This document shows positions 46,192 to 55,537 of a stretch of DNA of 64,000 nt, in pieces. The notes below the pieces were generated by a model. That model saw only the letters and a list, made by a program, of their open reading frames with translations, did not search any database and was not told the origin of the DNA. Position 1 is the first letter of the stretch. Each line of letters opens with the position of its first letter. The stretch covers positions 1,544,218 through 1,608,217 of the forward strand of contig CP075365.1 in the NCBI GenBank assembly GCA_019454125.1, given 5' to 3'. Position numbers and translations under genes: made by a program. Source of the stretch: Fimbriimonadaceae bacterium (GTDB lineage: Bacteria > Armatimonadota > Fimbriimonadia > Fimbriimonadales > Fimbriimonadaceae).

Positions 46192-46784
46192 CGCACGACG
46201 ACTTTCTTGTCGGTCAGCTTCGTGAGGAGCGAACCGACGACCCGGCGAGCCTCGGCCGTCGCTTCGTCTTCGACCCCGGCCGAGCGGGCCGCCTGGACAA
46301 ACCGCGCGCCTGCTTCCTGCTGCGCCCGGAGGCCGAGGTTCGCATCGTTCCAAAGGAGTCCAGACGTGCTTGTGTGGACTTTGGCGGTGACCACCGGTTC
46401 ATAAACGCGCGGCTTCGGCAGGGTGACGACGATCGTGCCCTCGACCACCTCGATCTGAGCCTTGCGCAGGTCGATGCCTGCGTCGACCGTGCCGGTCGCG
46501 GTCACGAGCGCCTTGTTCCGGGTCAAGCTGCCGACGAAGTCGTCGGAAGCCGGGATCCACGCCGCCCAATCGGCCGCCCGTCTCTGAGTGCCGTATTCGA
46601 AGACCTGCTCGTACTGGTGGCGCACCGTTCGGAGTTCACCAAGCGCCTGCACTCGCTGAAGTAACACTGGAGTCGGGACGACCTTCGTCTGGACTGCGGG
46701 GACCGCTACAAAAAAGACGTAGACGGCCGCGGCGCCTAGCGCGGCGGCGAGGATAAGGGTCAGGGGCCCGCGGTCGTTCCGCAC
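46188..46784 (-). CDS. DUF4230 membrane-anchored protein
   Basis: The 198-residue protein has one N-terminal membrane helix (LTLILAAALGAAAVYVFF, about 7-25) and an outer domain typical of DUF4230: LGELRTVRHQYEQVFEYG, LVTATGTVDAGIDL and VVTLPKPRVYEPVV. The function of the family is unknown. I chose the GTG at 46784 because it puts the helix at the N-terminus; the longer frame extends towards the divergent desaturase gene. Confidence 0.82.
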   Translation of the reverse strand: MRNDRGPLTLILAAALGAAAVYVFFVAVPAVQTKVVPTPVLLQRVQALGELRTVRHQYEQVFEYGTQRRAADWAAWIPASDDFVGSLTRNKALVTATGTVDAGIDLRKAQIEVVEGTIVVTLPKPRVYEPVVTAKVHTSTSGLLWNDANLGLRAQQEAGARFVQAARSAGVEDEATAEARRVVGSLLTKLTDKKVVVR

Positions 46785-46936
46785 ATGGCATTCGACGCTT
46801 TTCAGACCCTGGGCACTCCAAGTCCTAGGTACGAATGTCCACCAGTCCCCGGCGTGAATCACTTGACCCCTTTCAGTAGTAAAGTAAGAGTGTCGGGTAC
46901 TGCTTTCGCAACGCTCGGCCCAGGACGGTCTCAAAG

Positions 46937-47620
46937 ATGCCCACAGTTCTCGTCGTCGCTTTGGTGGTGTTGGGTTGCGTCGTTTTTGCGAGCGTCATCG
47001 AGGGGCTCTTCCACCGCTACATCCTGCACACGCCTCAGAAGAAACTCCTGCGAGGGCTGCTCATCCCTTCGTACATTTCGCACTCCGTGGAGCACCACCC
47101 CGCCTATAGGGGCGAGGACTACCACCGAGACGCACCCGAAACGGAGCAGCCGATCAGCCTTGGCCCCATGATGTGGCCCGCGACGATGCTCGTCACCTCG
47201 CCGATCACGATCGCGGTCTGGCTCACTCTCGGCCCCGCCGCGGGAATCGCCGTGCCCGCTACGTTCACGCTCTACTACATCGCGTACGAGTTCCTGCACT
47301 GGCACATGCACTTCACGCGGCCGGACGGCGAGCCGCGTTGGTACCACTCTTGGCCGCCCTCGCGCCAGCTCTTCCAGTGGTTCGACAAGCGGCACTATAT
47401 CCACCACATGGACGACAGTCGCAACTACAACGTGGTGCTGCCTTTCTACGACATTTTCACGGGCCACTATTCGCTAAGCGAGGAGTCCGTGCCGTGGGGG
47501 ATCCGCCGCCGCAAGGCGAAGGCGATGGCGAAGGCGGCCAAGATCCGGGCGGAGCGCGCTGCCCGCGCGATCGTGGAAATGGCCCAGCCGGAAGAGCGCC
47601 AGCCCGTCGCCAAGAACTGA
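46937..47620 (+). CDS. fatty acid hydroxylase / sterol desaturase family protein
   Basis: The 227-residue membrane protein has the histidine clusters of di-iron lipid hydroxylases: HRYILH (about 27), HSVEHH (about 49), HWHMHF (about 120) and HYIHHMDDSRNYN (about 154). Hydrophobic segments lie at 3-22 and 75-115. The C-terminal 45 residues are basic and coiled (RRRKAKAMAKAAKIRAERAA). It probably hydroxylates or desaturates a membrane lipid; the substrate is unknown. Confidence 0.88.
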   Translation: MPTVLVVALVVLGCVVFASVIEGLFHRYILHTPQKKLLRGLLIPSYISHSVEHHPAYRGEDYHRDAPETEQPISLGPMMWPATMLVTSPITIAVWLTLGPAAGIAVPATFTLYYIAYEFLHWHMHFTRPDGEPRWYHSWPPSRQLFQWFDKRHYIHHMDDSRNYNVVLPFYDIFTGHYSLSEESVPWGIRRRKAKAMAKAAKIRAERAARAIVEMAQPEERQPVAKN

Positions 47621-47670
47621 ATTCAAGAGGACTGGCGAGCGAGCCGGTCGCGCATAATTCGGGGTCAACC

Positions 47671-49311
47671 ATGGGCATCGACCCCGTCCTCACGCGGCAG
47701 GCGCTCCTGCGAGCCGGCCTCAGCCTGCCGTTCCTCCCCGCTTTGGCCCGTGCCCAGCAGATCCAAGCGGAGCCTGCGGCGACCGGCGTGATCTCCGAGG
47801 CGGACCTCGCCGTGGCTGACCGTCTCGGCGGGGTCTCGTTCTCCCCGGCGCAGCACAAGCTCGCATTGGGCAGCGTTCGAGAGCGGGCCGCCTCTTACTC
47901 TGCGGTCCGTGAGATGGACCTCGCCAACAGCGTCGAGCCCGACCTCGTTTTCCAGCCTTACGGGCGCAAGCCCGAACGCGAGCCGGTCGTGGCCGCGAGC
48001 CCGGTCTTTCCCATGGAGGTGCCCTCCGGCCGGGAACTCCTGAGCAAGCCGGTGGCCGAACTCGCGTTCCTCTTGCGGAGCGGCGCGCTGACCTCAGAGC
48101 GGCTGACCGGTGAAGCCATCGCCTGCTTGAAGCGGCTGGACCCCGTGTTGAAATGCGTGGTCACGCTGCTCGAGGAGCAGGCCATGGACGAGGCGCGGCA
48201 GGCCGATGCCGAGCTCAAGGCGGGCGGGTCGGAGAAGCCGCTGCTCGGCATCCCCTATGGCGTGAAAGACCTCTTTGCGACCAAGGCGGGCAAGACGACA
48301 TGGGGCGCGGAAGCGTTCCGCGACCAAGAGTTCGACTTCGACGCGACGGTCGTGCGAAGGCTGCGCGAGGCGGGGGCAGTCTGCACGGCCAAGCTCACAT
48401 GCGGGGCGCTCGCCTATGACGACGTCTGGTTCGGCGGACAGACGAAGAACCCCTGGAACCTGAAGCAAGGTTCGAGCGGGTCTTCTGCAGGTTCGGCGAG
48501 TGCGGTCTCGGCCGGCATCCTGCCCTTCGCGATCGGGACGGAGACGCTCGGCTCTATCATGTCGCCCTCTTTCCGGTGCCGCGTGACCGGGTTACGGCCT
48601 ACCTACGGCCGCGTCAGCCGGCACGGCTGCATGCAGCTCAGCTGGACGAACGACAAAGTCGGGCCGATCGTGCGGCACGCCTCGGACGCTTTGCTGGTCC
48701 TGCGAGCCATCGCCGGCCACGACCCCGAAGACCGGGCGACGCTCGCGCAGCCGATGGAAGAACCCTTCGCCACGGGGGCTCGCGGCGGCAAGATCGGCTG
48801 GTTCTCGGACGAGGAGGGGGCGGAACCCGTTTTCGTTGGCCATCTTAGGGAACTCGGCTACCAGGTCGACAGGATCAAACTGACGCCTCCGCCGGACGCG
48901 GTGCTCACCTGCCTCTTGGTGGAAGCTTCGGCCGCCTTCGACAAGGTGACGCGCGGAGCGGACATCGAGAAGATCGGGAAGTTGTGGCCGCCGGAGTTCT
49001 TGGCCGCCCGCTACGTGCCCGCGGTCGAGTATGTCCAAGCGCTGCGCGTGCGTGCGGTCGTCGCCCGGCGGTTCGAGGAAGAACTCGGCGACTTCGACGC
49101 GGTGGTCGCCGAGGATACGGGCGGCTCGCTCCTTATCACGACGAACAACACCGGTCACCCGCAGATGATCATTCCCTGGGGGACAAATGAGAAGGGGGCG
49201 CCGAAGGCGGTCAGCATCGTGGGCCGGCTCTACGACGAAGCCAAGGTTTGCGAGATCGCGGGTGCGCTCCAATCGAAGGCGCACTTCCACGAGATGTTGC
49301 CCCCTCTCTAG
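47671..49311 (+). CDS. exported amidase-signature family protein
   Basis: The 546-residue protein has an export leader (TRQALLRAGLSLPFLPALAR, then AQQ) and a 75-residue spacer before the amidase domain. Catalytic elements are the Lys in GIPYGVKDLF, the cis-Ser in QGSSGSSAGSASAVSAG and the nucleophile Ser in GTETLGSI, followed by GLRPTYGRVS. Two glycines normal in this region (GGSSGGSA, TGGSI) are changed. It would hydrolyse an amide outside the cytoplasm. The ATG at 47671 fits the leader best. Confidence 0.88.
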   Translation: MGIDPVLTRQALLRAGLSLPFLPALARAQQIQAEPAATGVISEADLAVADRLGGVSFSPAQHKLALGSVRERAASYSAVREMDLANSVEPDLVFQPYGRKPEREPVVAASPVFPMEVPSGRELLSKPVAELAFLLRSGALTSERLTGEAIACLKRLDPVLKCVVTLLEEQAMDEARQADAELKAGGSEKPLLGIPYGVKDLFATKAGKTTWGAEAFRDQEFDFDATVVRRLREAGAVCTAKLTCGALAYDDVWFGGQTKNPWNLKQGSSGSSAGSASAVSAGILPFAIGTETLGSIMSPSFRCRVTGLRPTYGRVSRHGCMQLSWTNDKVGPIVRHASDALLVLRAIAGHDPEDRATLAQPMEEPFATGARGGKIGWFSDEEGAEPVFVGHLRELGYQVDRIKLTPPPDAVLTCLLVEASAAFDKVTRGADIEKIGKLWPPEFLAARYVPAVEYVQALRVRAVVARRFEEELGDFDAVVAEDTGGSLLITTNNTGHPQMIIPWGTNEKGAPKAVSIVGRLYDEAKVCEIAGALQSKAHFHEMLPPL

Positions 49312-49364
49312 AGGCACAGGGCCAAAGGGGCAAGCGACCGCCTCAAGGGGCGTATTGCTCCCTT

Positions 49365-49679
49365 ATGGAAAACCTACAGGCTTGCGTCGAGGCTTGCCGG
49401 ACGTGTGCGCAGGCGTGCGAGAACTGTGCCGAGCAATGCCGAGGGCAGCAGGGCATGGAAGAGTGCGTGCGGACCTGCGAGCAGTGCGCCGCAACGTGTC
49501 GGTCCTGCGTCGATGCCATGCAGAACGGCTCGACGAGCCAGTGCCAGACGTGCGCGGAGACCTGCGAGCGTTGCGCGGCAGAATGCGACAAGCACGACAA
49601 CGACCATTGCCGCGAGTGCGCCCAGACTTGCCGAGATTGCGCGGACGGGTGTCGCGAGGTCGCGACCGTCAACGTCTAG
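49365..49679 (+). CDS. four-helix Cys-rich copper storage protein (Csp/DUF326)
   Basis: The 104-residue protein has 21 cysteines in CxxxC and CxxCxxxC steps along four predicted helices (VEACRTCAQACENCAEQC, VRTCEQCAATCRSC, CQTCAETCERCAAEC and CRECAQTCRDCADGC). This is the Csp pattern, in which the bundle core binds many Cu(I) ions. No signal peptide is present, so it resembles cytosolic Csp3. No copper ATPase or regulator is adjacent. Confidence 0.9.
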   Translation: MENLQACVEACRTCAQACENCAEQCRGQQGMEECVRTCEQCAATCRSCVDAMQNGSTSQCQTCAETCERCAAECDKHDNDHCRECAQTCRDCADGCREVATVNV

Positions 49680-49777
49680 TCTCGACCAGGACAATTTTCC
49701 GGCGTCGCAACCTGGTTCTCCGTCATTGGGCTGGGCAGGTTGCGGCGCCGCTTTTTTCATGTAGGTTGCGCTCTTCG

Positions 49778-50152
49778 TCAAGATTGCCAGATCGCGAAGA
49801 ATGCCCCGGCCGGATCGCGGAAGAAAGCGACCCCGCCTTCTTCGAAGCGGCGGTCCTCGATGAGCTCGCCCCCGTTCTCCAGGGCCGCCGCGATGCTGGC
49901 GTCCAAGTCGGCGACGATGAAGTAGGGCATCCAGAACGGGGGAATGCCCACGTTCGGGCCGCGGCTGTGGCAGATCCCCGCCACCCCGTCGTCGGAACCG
50001 GGCGGCATCATTGAGTAGTCGGCATAGTCCTCCACCGGGACTTCCTCTGACTGCCACCCCACGACTTTGGAGTAGAAGTCGCGGAGCGCCGAAGCGTCTG
50101 GGACGGTGAGATCGAGCCAGGCCAGGCTACCGGGTGCCGGGGCGTCTTCCAT
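49778..50152 (-). CDS. VOC (glyoxalase-like) protein
   Basis: The 124-residue protein is a two-repeat vicinal-oxygen-chelate fold: LAWLDLTVPDASALRDFYSK in the first half, then PYFIVADLDASIAAALENGG and FFRDPAGAFFAIWQ in the second. Metal ligands are not fully conserved, so it could be an enzyme or a binding protein. The role is unknown. Confidence 0.85.
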   Translation of the reverse strand: MEDAPAPGSLAWLDLTVPDASALRDFYSKVVGWQSEEVPVEDYADYSMMPPGSDDGVAGICHSRGPNVGIPPFWMPYFIVADLDASIAAALENGGELIEDRRFEEGGVAFFRDPAGAFFAIWQS

Positions 50153-50222
50153 GGCCGATTATTGTAGTCCCGATTCTTTCTTGGTGAGCAACGAAAATGG
50201 GGGGCTGGGACGTAGCGAAAGC

Positions 50223-50669
50223 ATGCGCAGGATCACCGCCGCACTCACGCTGGCCGTCGCCAGCCTGGCCCTGGCCCAGCAAGCCTCCGTCGTCGGCACT
50301 TGGAACGGCAAAGTCGAACTCAAGGTCCCGGACGAGATGAAGGCTCAGATGAAACAGGCGCCGCCCATGCCGAGCCTGAAGCTCGTCTTTGACAAGGCCG
50401 GCACCTACGTCGCCACCCAGAAAATGCCTAACGAAAACACGGAGCACAAGACCGAGGGGACCTGGAGGGCTTCTGGCAACAAGGTCGTCCTGACCCCCAA
50501 GAAACGCGACGGCAAAGCGGTGAGCGGGGAAGGAGCAAAGGAGCGGACTTACATCCTGGCTAAGGACGGCAAGACCATGACCATGGATTTGACGAGCCAA
50601 ATGGCGAAGAATGCCGGCGGCCAGGCGCCCAAGGGGATGAAGGTCACCGTTATTCTAAAGAAGGCATAA
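50223..50669 (+). CDS. small secreted lipocalin-like protein
   Basis: The 148-residue protein has a signal peptide (RRITAALTLAVASLALAQ) and a beta-rich domain opening VVGTWNGKVELKVPDEM, with repeated TxxGTWRxSGNKVVLTP strands. The pattern suggests a lipocalin-type or META-like barrel. The function is unknown. Confidence 0.8.
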   Translation: MRRITAALTLAVASLALAQQASVVGTWNGKVELKVPDEMKAQMKQAPPMPSLKLVFDKAGTYVATQKMPNENTEHKTEGTWRASGNKVVLTPKKRDGKAVSGEGAKERTYILAKDGKTMTMDLTSQMAKNAGGQAPKGMKVTVILKKA

Positions 50670-50724
50670 GGCGGGCCGTCTTTCCGGCCAATGGTGGAGA
50701 TCTTTGCCGGGTGGGCTCGGCGCA

Positions 50725-50946
50725 ATGCGGCGCTTACTCCAGCAGTTTTACGAGCTTTTCGCCGCGATGCGGAAGTCCACCGTAGTCGCCGTCAAGACGC
50801 CGAAAGCCGACTTCGCGATGTACGTGGACGGGGTCGAGTCGGTCGTGGAAATCTCGGACACGGCGTTTGAACCGCTGCCTGAGATCCTACGGCACGACGT
50901 CTCAAAGGTGGTGACGCACGTCGCACACGCGGTGAAACCCTCTTGA
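50725..50946 (+). CDS. hypothetical protein, 73 residues
   Basis: The small product (MRRLLQQFYELFAAMRKSTV at the start) is not recognised. It has a short helical N-terminus and an alpha/beta remainder (ADFAMYVDGVESVVEIS). I used the ATG at 50725 rather than TTG 50704. It sits between two better-defined genes on the same strand. Confidence 0.5.
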   Translation: MRRLLQQFYELFAAMRKSTVVAVKTPKADFAMYVDGVESVVEISDTAFEPLPEILRHDVSKVVTHVAHAVKPS

Positions 50947-51027
50947 TCCGCCTCGACCCCCTTGCGCTAGTGGTCGAACTTGGCCTTGCCGCAATCGACG
51001 GCGAAGCAGCGGCCTAAGGCTTCGGGG

Positions 51028-51033
51028 CAGAAT
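51028..51033 (+). promoter_or_regulatory. -10-like hexamer six bases before start codon
   Basis: CAGAAT stands exactly six bases before the PPK2 ATG at 51040. Confidence 0.45.
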
Positions 51034-51039
51034 CGGGGC

Positions 51040-51876
51040 ATGCCCTATGCCCACTTGGTCGACGGCAGCGCCAGCATTGACCTGAAAGCGGTGAACACCC
51101 GCGACGATTTCGGGCTCGAGAAGAAGCAGGGCGAGGAAGAGGCAGACCGCCTCGGAAAGGAGTTGGGCGAACTCGAAGACCTCCTTTATTACGCGAACCA
51201 GAACTCGTTGCTGATCGTTTTGCAGGGCATGGACACGTCCGGGAAGGACGGCCTGATCCGCTTTCTTCTAAATTCGATGAACGCCTTGGGAACGGACGTG
51301 GTGCCGTTCAAGGTGCCGACCGAGGAGGAACTTTCCCACGACTTCTTGTGGCGGGTCCATTCCAAGGCGCCCCGCCTGGGGCACGTCGCCGTCTTTAACC
51401 GCTCGCACTATGAGGACGTCCTCGTTGTTCGGGTGCACTCGCTGGTCGCGGAGCCGATTTGGCGCCAGCGCTACGAGCACATCCGGGCGTTCGAGCGGTT
51501 GCTTCTGGAGTCCAACACCATCGTGATCAAGCTCTTCCTGCACATCAGCAAGGAGGAGCAGGAGACCCGCCTTCTGCAGCGAGAGGCCGCGATCGAGAAG
51601 GCTTGGAAGCTGAGCGTCGGCGACTGGAAGGAGCGCGCCCATTGGGACGAATACCAGGCGGCCTACCAAGAGGCTATCGACCGTACCGCGACCGAGGAGG
51701 CGCCTTGGCACGTGGTTCCCGCCGACCATAAGTGGGCGCGGAACCTGGCTGCCGCCGAGGCGATCGTCAACGCTCTCCGACCTTACCGGCACGCGTGGCT
51801 GGAATCCCTCCGCGCCTATGGCGAGAGGGCGAAGGCGGACCTGGTCGCCTACCGCGCGGCGGCGGAGAAGGGCTAG
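51040..51876 (+). CDS. polyphosphate kinase 2 family protein
   Basis: The 278-residue protein is a PPK2: Walker A GMDTSGKDG (63-71), VFNRSHYEDVLVVRVH with the lid and Walker B region, and NTIVIKLFLHISKEEQ. PPK2 enzymes transfer phosphate between polyphosphate and nucleotides; the class (GDP, ADP or AMP type) cannot be fixed by eye. Its stop overlaps the end of the convergent dehydrogenase by four bases. Confidence 0.9.
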   Translation: MPYAHLVDGSASIDLKAVNTRDDFGLEKKQGEEEADRLGKELGELEDLLYYANQNSLLIVLQGMDTSGKDGLIRFLLNSMNALGTDVVPFKVPTEEELSHDFLWRVHSKAPRLGHVAVFNRSHYEDVLVVRVHSLVAEPIWRQRYEHIRAFERLLLESNTIVIKLFLHISKEEQETRLLQREAAIEKAWKLSVGDWKERAHWDEYQAAYQEAIDRTATEEAPWHVVPADHKWARNLAAAEAIVNALRPYRHAWLESLRAYGERAKADLVAYRAAAEKG

Positions 51877-53108
51877 CCCCCGAGCTCGCGTGCGTCCCAC
51901 TTCGGCAGTGTGTGCTTGAGGGGCTTGTCCGTGCGGTAACCCAGCTCGTACTCGGCTTGCATGAGGGTGTGGATCTCGTGGGTGCCCTCGTAGATCATTG
52001 CCCCGCGGCTGTTGCGGAAGTAGCGCTCGACGGGGAACTCGTCGCAATAGCCGTAGGCGCCGTGGATCTCGACCGCTTTGTTGGCGGCGTCGAAGGCGGC
52101 GGCGCAATTCGTCCACTTCGCCATGCTGCACTCCCGGGTGTGGCGGAGGCCCACGTTCTTCATCCAGCCCACCTTCTGGTAGAGCAGTCGACCAATCTCC
52201 CGACCCTGGACCATTGAGGCGATCATCTGTTGCACCAGCTGCTTTTTGCCGATCGGCTCGCCACCGACCATGCGCTCGTTCGCATACTTTACGCTGGCAT
52301 CGAGGCAGGCCTGGATGAGGCCGACCGCGCCGGCCGCCACTGTGTAACGGCCATGGTCGATCGCGCTCATCGCGACCCGGAAGCCGTCGCCTTCCTCGCC
52401 AATAAGGCAGTCTGCCGGCACGCGGACGTCCTCAAAGAAGAGCTCGCCCGTGTTCCCGGCGCGGACGCCGAGCTTGCCCTTGATCGGCCTGCTGCTGAAG
52501 CCGGGCAGGGTGCGCTCGATGATGAAAGCGGCATAGGACGGTCGCGTGTCCGAAGTGTCGCCAGTGGTGGACGCCTTGTCCGCCGGGGGCACGAGGCGGG
52601 CCACCACCAAGAACTGGTCGGCGTAGTCGCTCAGGCTGATCCACGCTTTCTGGCCGTTCAGCACATAGTGGTCGCCGTCGCGTCGGGCGGTGGTCTTCAG
52701 GTTCGCGGCGTCGCTTCCCGCGCCGGGTTCCGTGAGCCCGAAGCCAGCGATGGCTTCGCCCGTCGCGAGCTTGGGCAACCACCGTCGCTTTTGTTCCTCC
52801 GTGCCCCATTGCAGAAGGGTCATCGAGTGGAGGCCTGCATGGACGCTCATGACCACCCGGGCGGTGGAGTCCGCCCGCTCGAGTTCTTCGCACACGATGC
52901 CGAGCGCGATATAGTCGGCGCCCATTCCGCCGTACTCTTGCGGGATGGAAACCCCTAGGAGACCAGCCTCGCCCATCTTTTTCAGCACGCCGGGGTCGCT
53001 CGCGTGGGCGCGGTCCCGTTCCGCCAGGCCGGGCAGGTACACGTTTTGGCCGAACTTATAGGCGCTCTCGCGGATCAGGTCGTGTTCAGGGGTCAGGGCG
53101 AAGTCCAT
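51873..53108 (-). CDS. acyl-CoA dehydrogenase
   Basis: The 411-residue protein has the family domains: N-terminal helices (FALTPEHDLIRESAYKFG), the FAD/substrate signature FGLTEPGAGSDAANLKT and KAWISLSDYAD, and the catalytic Glu in MIYEGTHEIH near the end. It carries out alpha,beta-dehydrogenation of an acyl-CoA, probably in fatty or branched-chain acid breakdown. I used the ATG at 53108, preceded by GGACAGGA. Confidence 0.95.
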   Translation of the reverse strand: MDFALTPEHDLIRESAYKFGQNVYLPGLAERDRAHASDPGVLKKMGEAGLLGVSIPQEYGGMGADYIALGIVCEELERADSTARVVMSVHAGLHSMTLLQWGTEEQKRRWLPKLATGEAIAGFGLTEPGAGSDAANLKTTARRDGDHYVLNGQKAWISLSDYADQFLVVARLVPPADKASTTGDTSDTRPSYAAFIIERTLPGFSSRPIKGKLGVRAGNTGELFFEDVRVPADCLIGEEGDGFRVAMSAIDHGRYTVAAGAVGLIQACLDASVKYANERMVGGEPIGKKQLVQQMIASMVQGREIGRLLYQKVGWMKNVGLRHTRECSMAKWTNCAAAFDAANKAVEIHGAYGYCDEFPVERYFRNSRGAMIYEGTHEIHTLMQAEYELGYRTDKPLKHTLPKWDARELGG

Positions 53109-53356
53109 TCCTGTCCCAATTCTGCCTGAGTCGCCTCGGTTGGAACCGTGACGATCCAACAAGGAGCGGTCCTTAATCCTTAACGAGGCCCAACCGACAG
53201 CAACGATCTTGCTTCAACGACGGATTTCATCTGGCTGTCGCAGACCTTCTGGGAAGAGATAGAACGATATATCAGTGATAGCGCTCGAAATAGCTCGTGA
53301 AACGCAGAGGGCCCGCTTCGTTACCGGGTATCAATAAACTCTATCAGGTTTAACGT
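53109..53356. other. intergenic region between divergent genes
   Basis: This 248-base space holds promoters for both divergent genes but no clear reading frame. GATATATC at about 53268 is a short palindrome. It is richer in A and T than its flanks. I see no known motif. Confidence 0.4.
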
Positions 53357-54262
53357 ATGGCGTCCCGTAAGTTTTTAGAAGTCTCCCGCCTCTTTGATGC
53401 AACCCCGAAAGAAGTTTACGAAGCGTTCTTAGATCCCGCCCGGGCCCAGTTTTGGTTCGCGTGGAACCCGAACGACGAGCGGACGCTCGCATCGTTCGAG
53501 CCTCGCGCGGGGGGCCGCTTCGCCGTCCAGGCCAACGGCTCGTCGAACGGAGCTTGGGGTGTGTTCCGCGAGCTCGAGTACTCGACCAGGATTTTGTTCG
53601 ACCATGCCGAAATCGTCGGGGCCGACCCAAACGAAGTCACTGTCCACTTTGAGGGGGCGGGGCCCGCTACCCGGCTCCTTTTAAACCAGGTTTGGACAGG
53701 GGACGCTTTGGCGCTGAACCGGGCCAGGGAGACTTGGCTGGCGCGCCTCGACCATCTGGCAAGCTTTGTGAACAAGAGCGAGCCGATTATCGCGATCGAG
53801 GAGATCGCAACCGGCGTAGAACGCGTCTTCGCGGCTTTGGCTGACCCGCGCGCCATGGAGTACTGCCTGGCGGCGGACGAGACACGCGCCGTGAATTGTG
53901 AGCTCGACTTTCGCGAGGGCGGGCTGATCGATTACCTAGTCAAGATGCAGGACGGCACCTTCGTGCGCTATTCGGGAACGTTCGAGTCGATTGTGCGGCC
54001 CTGGCGGGTTTCCATGACGAAGGCCTTGGTCGGACCAGACGGCGAGGATGCGAAGCACATCGTCGTGGAAGACTGGCCCCGGACGACGCTCGTCATCGCC
54101 ACAATAGAGGGTGACGAGGCAAGATCCAAGCTGACGATCCGACAGGAGCCGGTCGCCCCGACAAACGAGGCACGAGAGGGGTTCGACGTCGGCCGCGAAG
54201 GAGCGACCGAGTACTGGCGGCTCGTCGCTCGGCGGCTTGGATTCTTCCTAACCGACTTCTAA
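53357..54262 (+). CDS. tandem SRPBCC / AHSA1-domain protein
   Basis: The 301-residue protein is two START/AHSA1-like halves: the first opens SRLFDATPKEVYEAFLDPAR with FEPRAGGRFAVQ, the second opens IEEIATGVERVFAALADPRA with LDFREGGLIDYLV. Each half fits one ligand-binding beta-grasp cavity. Such tandem proteins are seen but less common than single ones. The ligand is unknown; toxin-resistance and polyketide roles have both been proposed for relatives. Confidence 0.85.
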   Translation: MASRKFLEVSRLFDATPKEVYEAFLDPARAQFWFAWNPNDERTLASFEPRAGGRFAVQANGSSNGAWGVFRELEYSTRILFDHAEIVGADPNEVTVHFEGAGPATRLLLNQVWTGDALALNRARETWLARLDHLASFVNKSEPIIAIEEIATGVERVFAALADPRAMEYCLAADETRAVNCELDFREGGLIDYLVKMQDGTFVRYSGTFESIVRPWRVSMTKALVGPDGEDAKHIVVEDWPRTTLVIATIEGDEARSKLTIRQEPVAPTNEAREGFDVGREGATEYWRLVARRLGFFLTDF

Positions 54263-54288
54263 GAGGTGTTTCATCGGTACCTTTACTG

Positions 54289-54318
54289 TTGCCTGGCTGG
54301 ACAATTAAGGGTGATAAT
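54289..54318 (+). promoter_or_regulatory. sigma-70-type promoter
   Basis: TTGCCT and GATAAT are separated by 18 bases, with the ATG 18 bases after the -10. It serves the secreted-protein gene at 54337. Confidence 0.55.
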
Positions 54319-54336
54319 GCACCGTCAGAGGACACT

Positions 54337-55518
54337 ATGACCACTCGAATTTTTCACGTGCTGCTTTTCGGCGCTTGCTTGGTTCCGGCTTCTGCCCTCC
54401 CGGCCCGCGTCTACGTCATGTCTAGCGGCTACAACGTGCAGGACCAGATCGTCCTGAGCTCGCTTGCTGCGGCAGGCCACTCCGGCGTGATCGGAGTCTC
54501 GCACGTGCAGTTTGACTCGAGCGTCAATCTTGTCGGGTTTGACGCCGTCATCATGCAGGCGAACTACAACTGGACTGCGGGCGACATGCCTCCGGACGGC
54601 CAGTTCCTGCTCACTTCCTACGTCTCTGGTGGCGGCGGGTTTGTCACCTTCGAGTGGACGCTCTGGCTCGCGTCGGCAAGTCAGGCCTTCACGACGTTGA
54701 AGAACATTTTCCCTGCCGTACCCACCACGAGCTTTAACGGCGATGCCTTCCACCACCTTGTGCGGGAAACGCCCGACCCGACCATCAATTCCGGCCTTCC
54801 GAACGAGTTCGACATCCCCGGCGACAACGTGGCCGGCAGTGAGACGAACGTTCTGGATGTGCAGCCCGGTGCGATCGTCTTCTACCGCACGACGAACCAG
54901 GGTAATTTCGTCGGCCTTTGCGGTTGGAACGTGGGCCAGGGACGTGTCGCCCAGTTCTCCCAGACCGTGGGCGAGCAGCACATGACCGACCCCTTTGGGT
55001 TCCGACTCCTCGGTAACGTTGTCGAGTGGGTCTCGCAAGGCGCGGGCGCCCAGCAGATCAACCCGAACCTGGTGACGATCCGCGTCGGCCGTGCGAACGG
55101 AGGCGGCCTCGCCCAGATCGCGGACATCGACGGCAACGTGATGCAAGTCTGCAAGTTCATCGTGCCGAACCAACAGGTCGCGCCGATCACGGTGGAGATC
55201 GAGGGGACGAGCCCGATCAACAACCCCTCGTCGATGCAATTCCGCACATACTCCAAGATGGAGAACGCGGGCGCCTTCTCGACGACCCTAGACCTCTTCG
55301 ATTGGAACCTGAACAACTTCAGCCCAACCGCAGTCTCGACGACGACGATCAGCACGAGCTACAAGCCGGTTGGGGTCGCCGCCAATGCCCCGGTGGGACG
55401 CTTTGTCGGCGCCGCAAACAAGGTGCGAGCCCGCTACCGCATTCGCCAGACGGGCCCATCGAGCGGTGCGATCTGGTGCAACAGCCTCGACCAGGCTGTT
55501 TGGTTTGTCCGCCCGTAA
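54337..55518 (+). CDS. secreted protein, unknown function
   Basis: The 393-residue protein has a signal peptide (IFHVLLFGACLVPASALPAR). Residues 20-235 look like a flavodoxin or glutamine-amidotransferase-like alpha/beta domain (VYVMSSGYNVQDQIVLSSL, VSGGGGFVTFEWTLW), recalling ThuA-type proteins. The rest is beta-rich (VTIRVGRANGGGLAQIADI). I do not recognise the family. A terminator follows. Confidence 0.78.
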   Translation: MTTRIFHVLLFGACLVPASALPARVYVMSSGYNVQDQIVLSSLAAAGHSGVIGVSHVQFDSSVNLVGFDAVIMQANYNWTAGDMPPDGQFLLTSYVSGGGGFVTFEWTLWLASASQAFTTLKNIFPAVPTTSFNGDAFHHLVRETPDPTINSGLPNEFDIPGDNVAGSETNVLDVQPGAIVFYRTTNQGNFVGLCGWNVGQGRVAQFSQTVGEQHMTDPFGFRLLGNVVEWVSQGAGAQQINPNLVTIRVGRANGGGLAQIADIDGNVMQVCKFIVPNQQVAPITVEIEGTSPINNPSSMQFRTYSKMENAGAFSTTLDLFDWNLNNFSPTAVSTTTISTSYKPVGVAANAPVGRFVGAANKVRARYRIRQTGPSSGAIWCNSLDQAVWFVRP

Positions 55519-55537
55519 ACCAGAGGCGGATCCAGAA

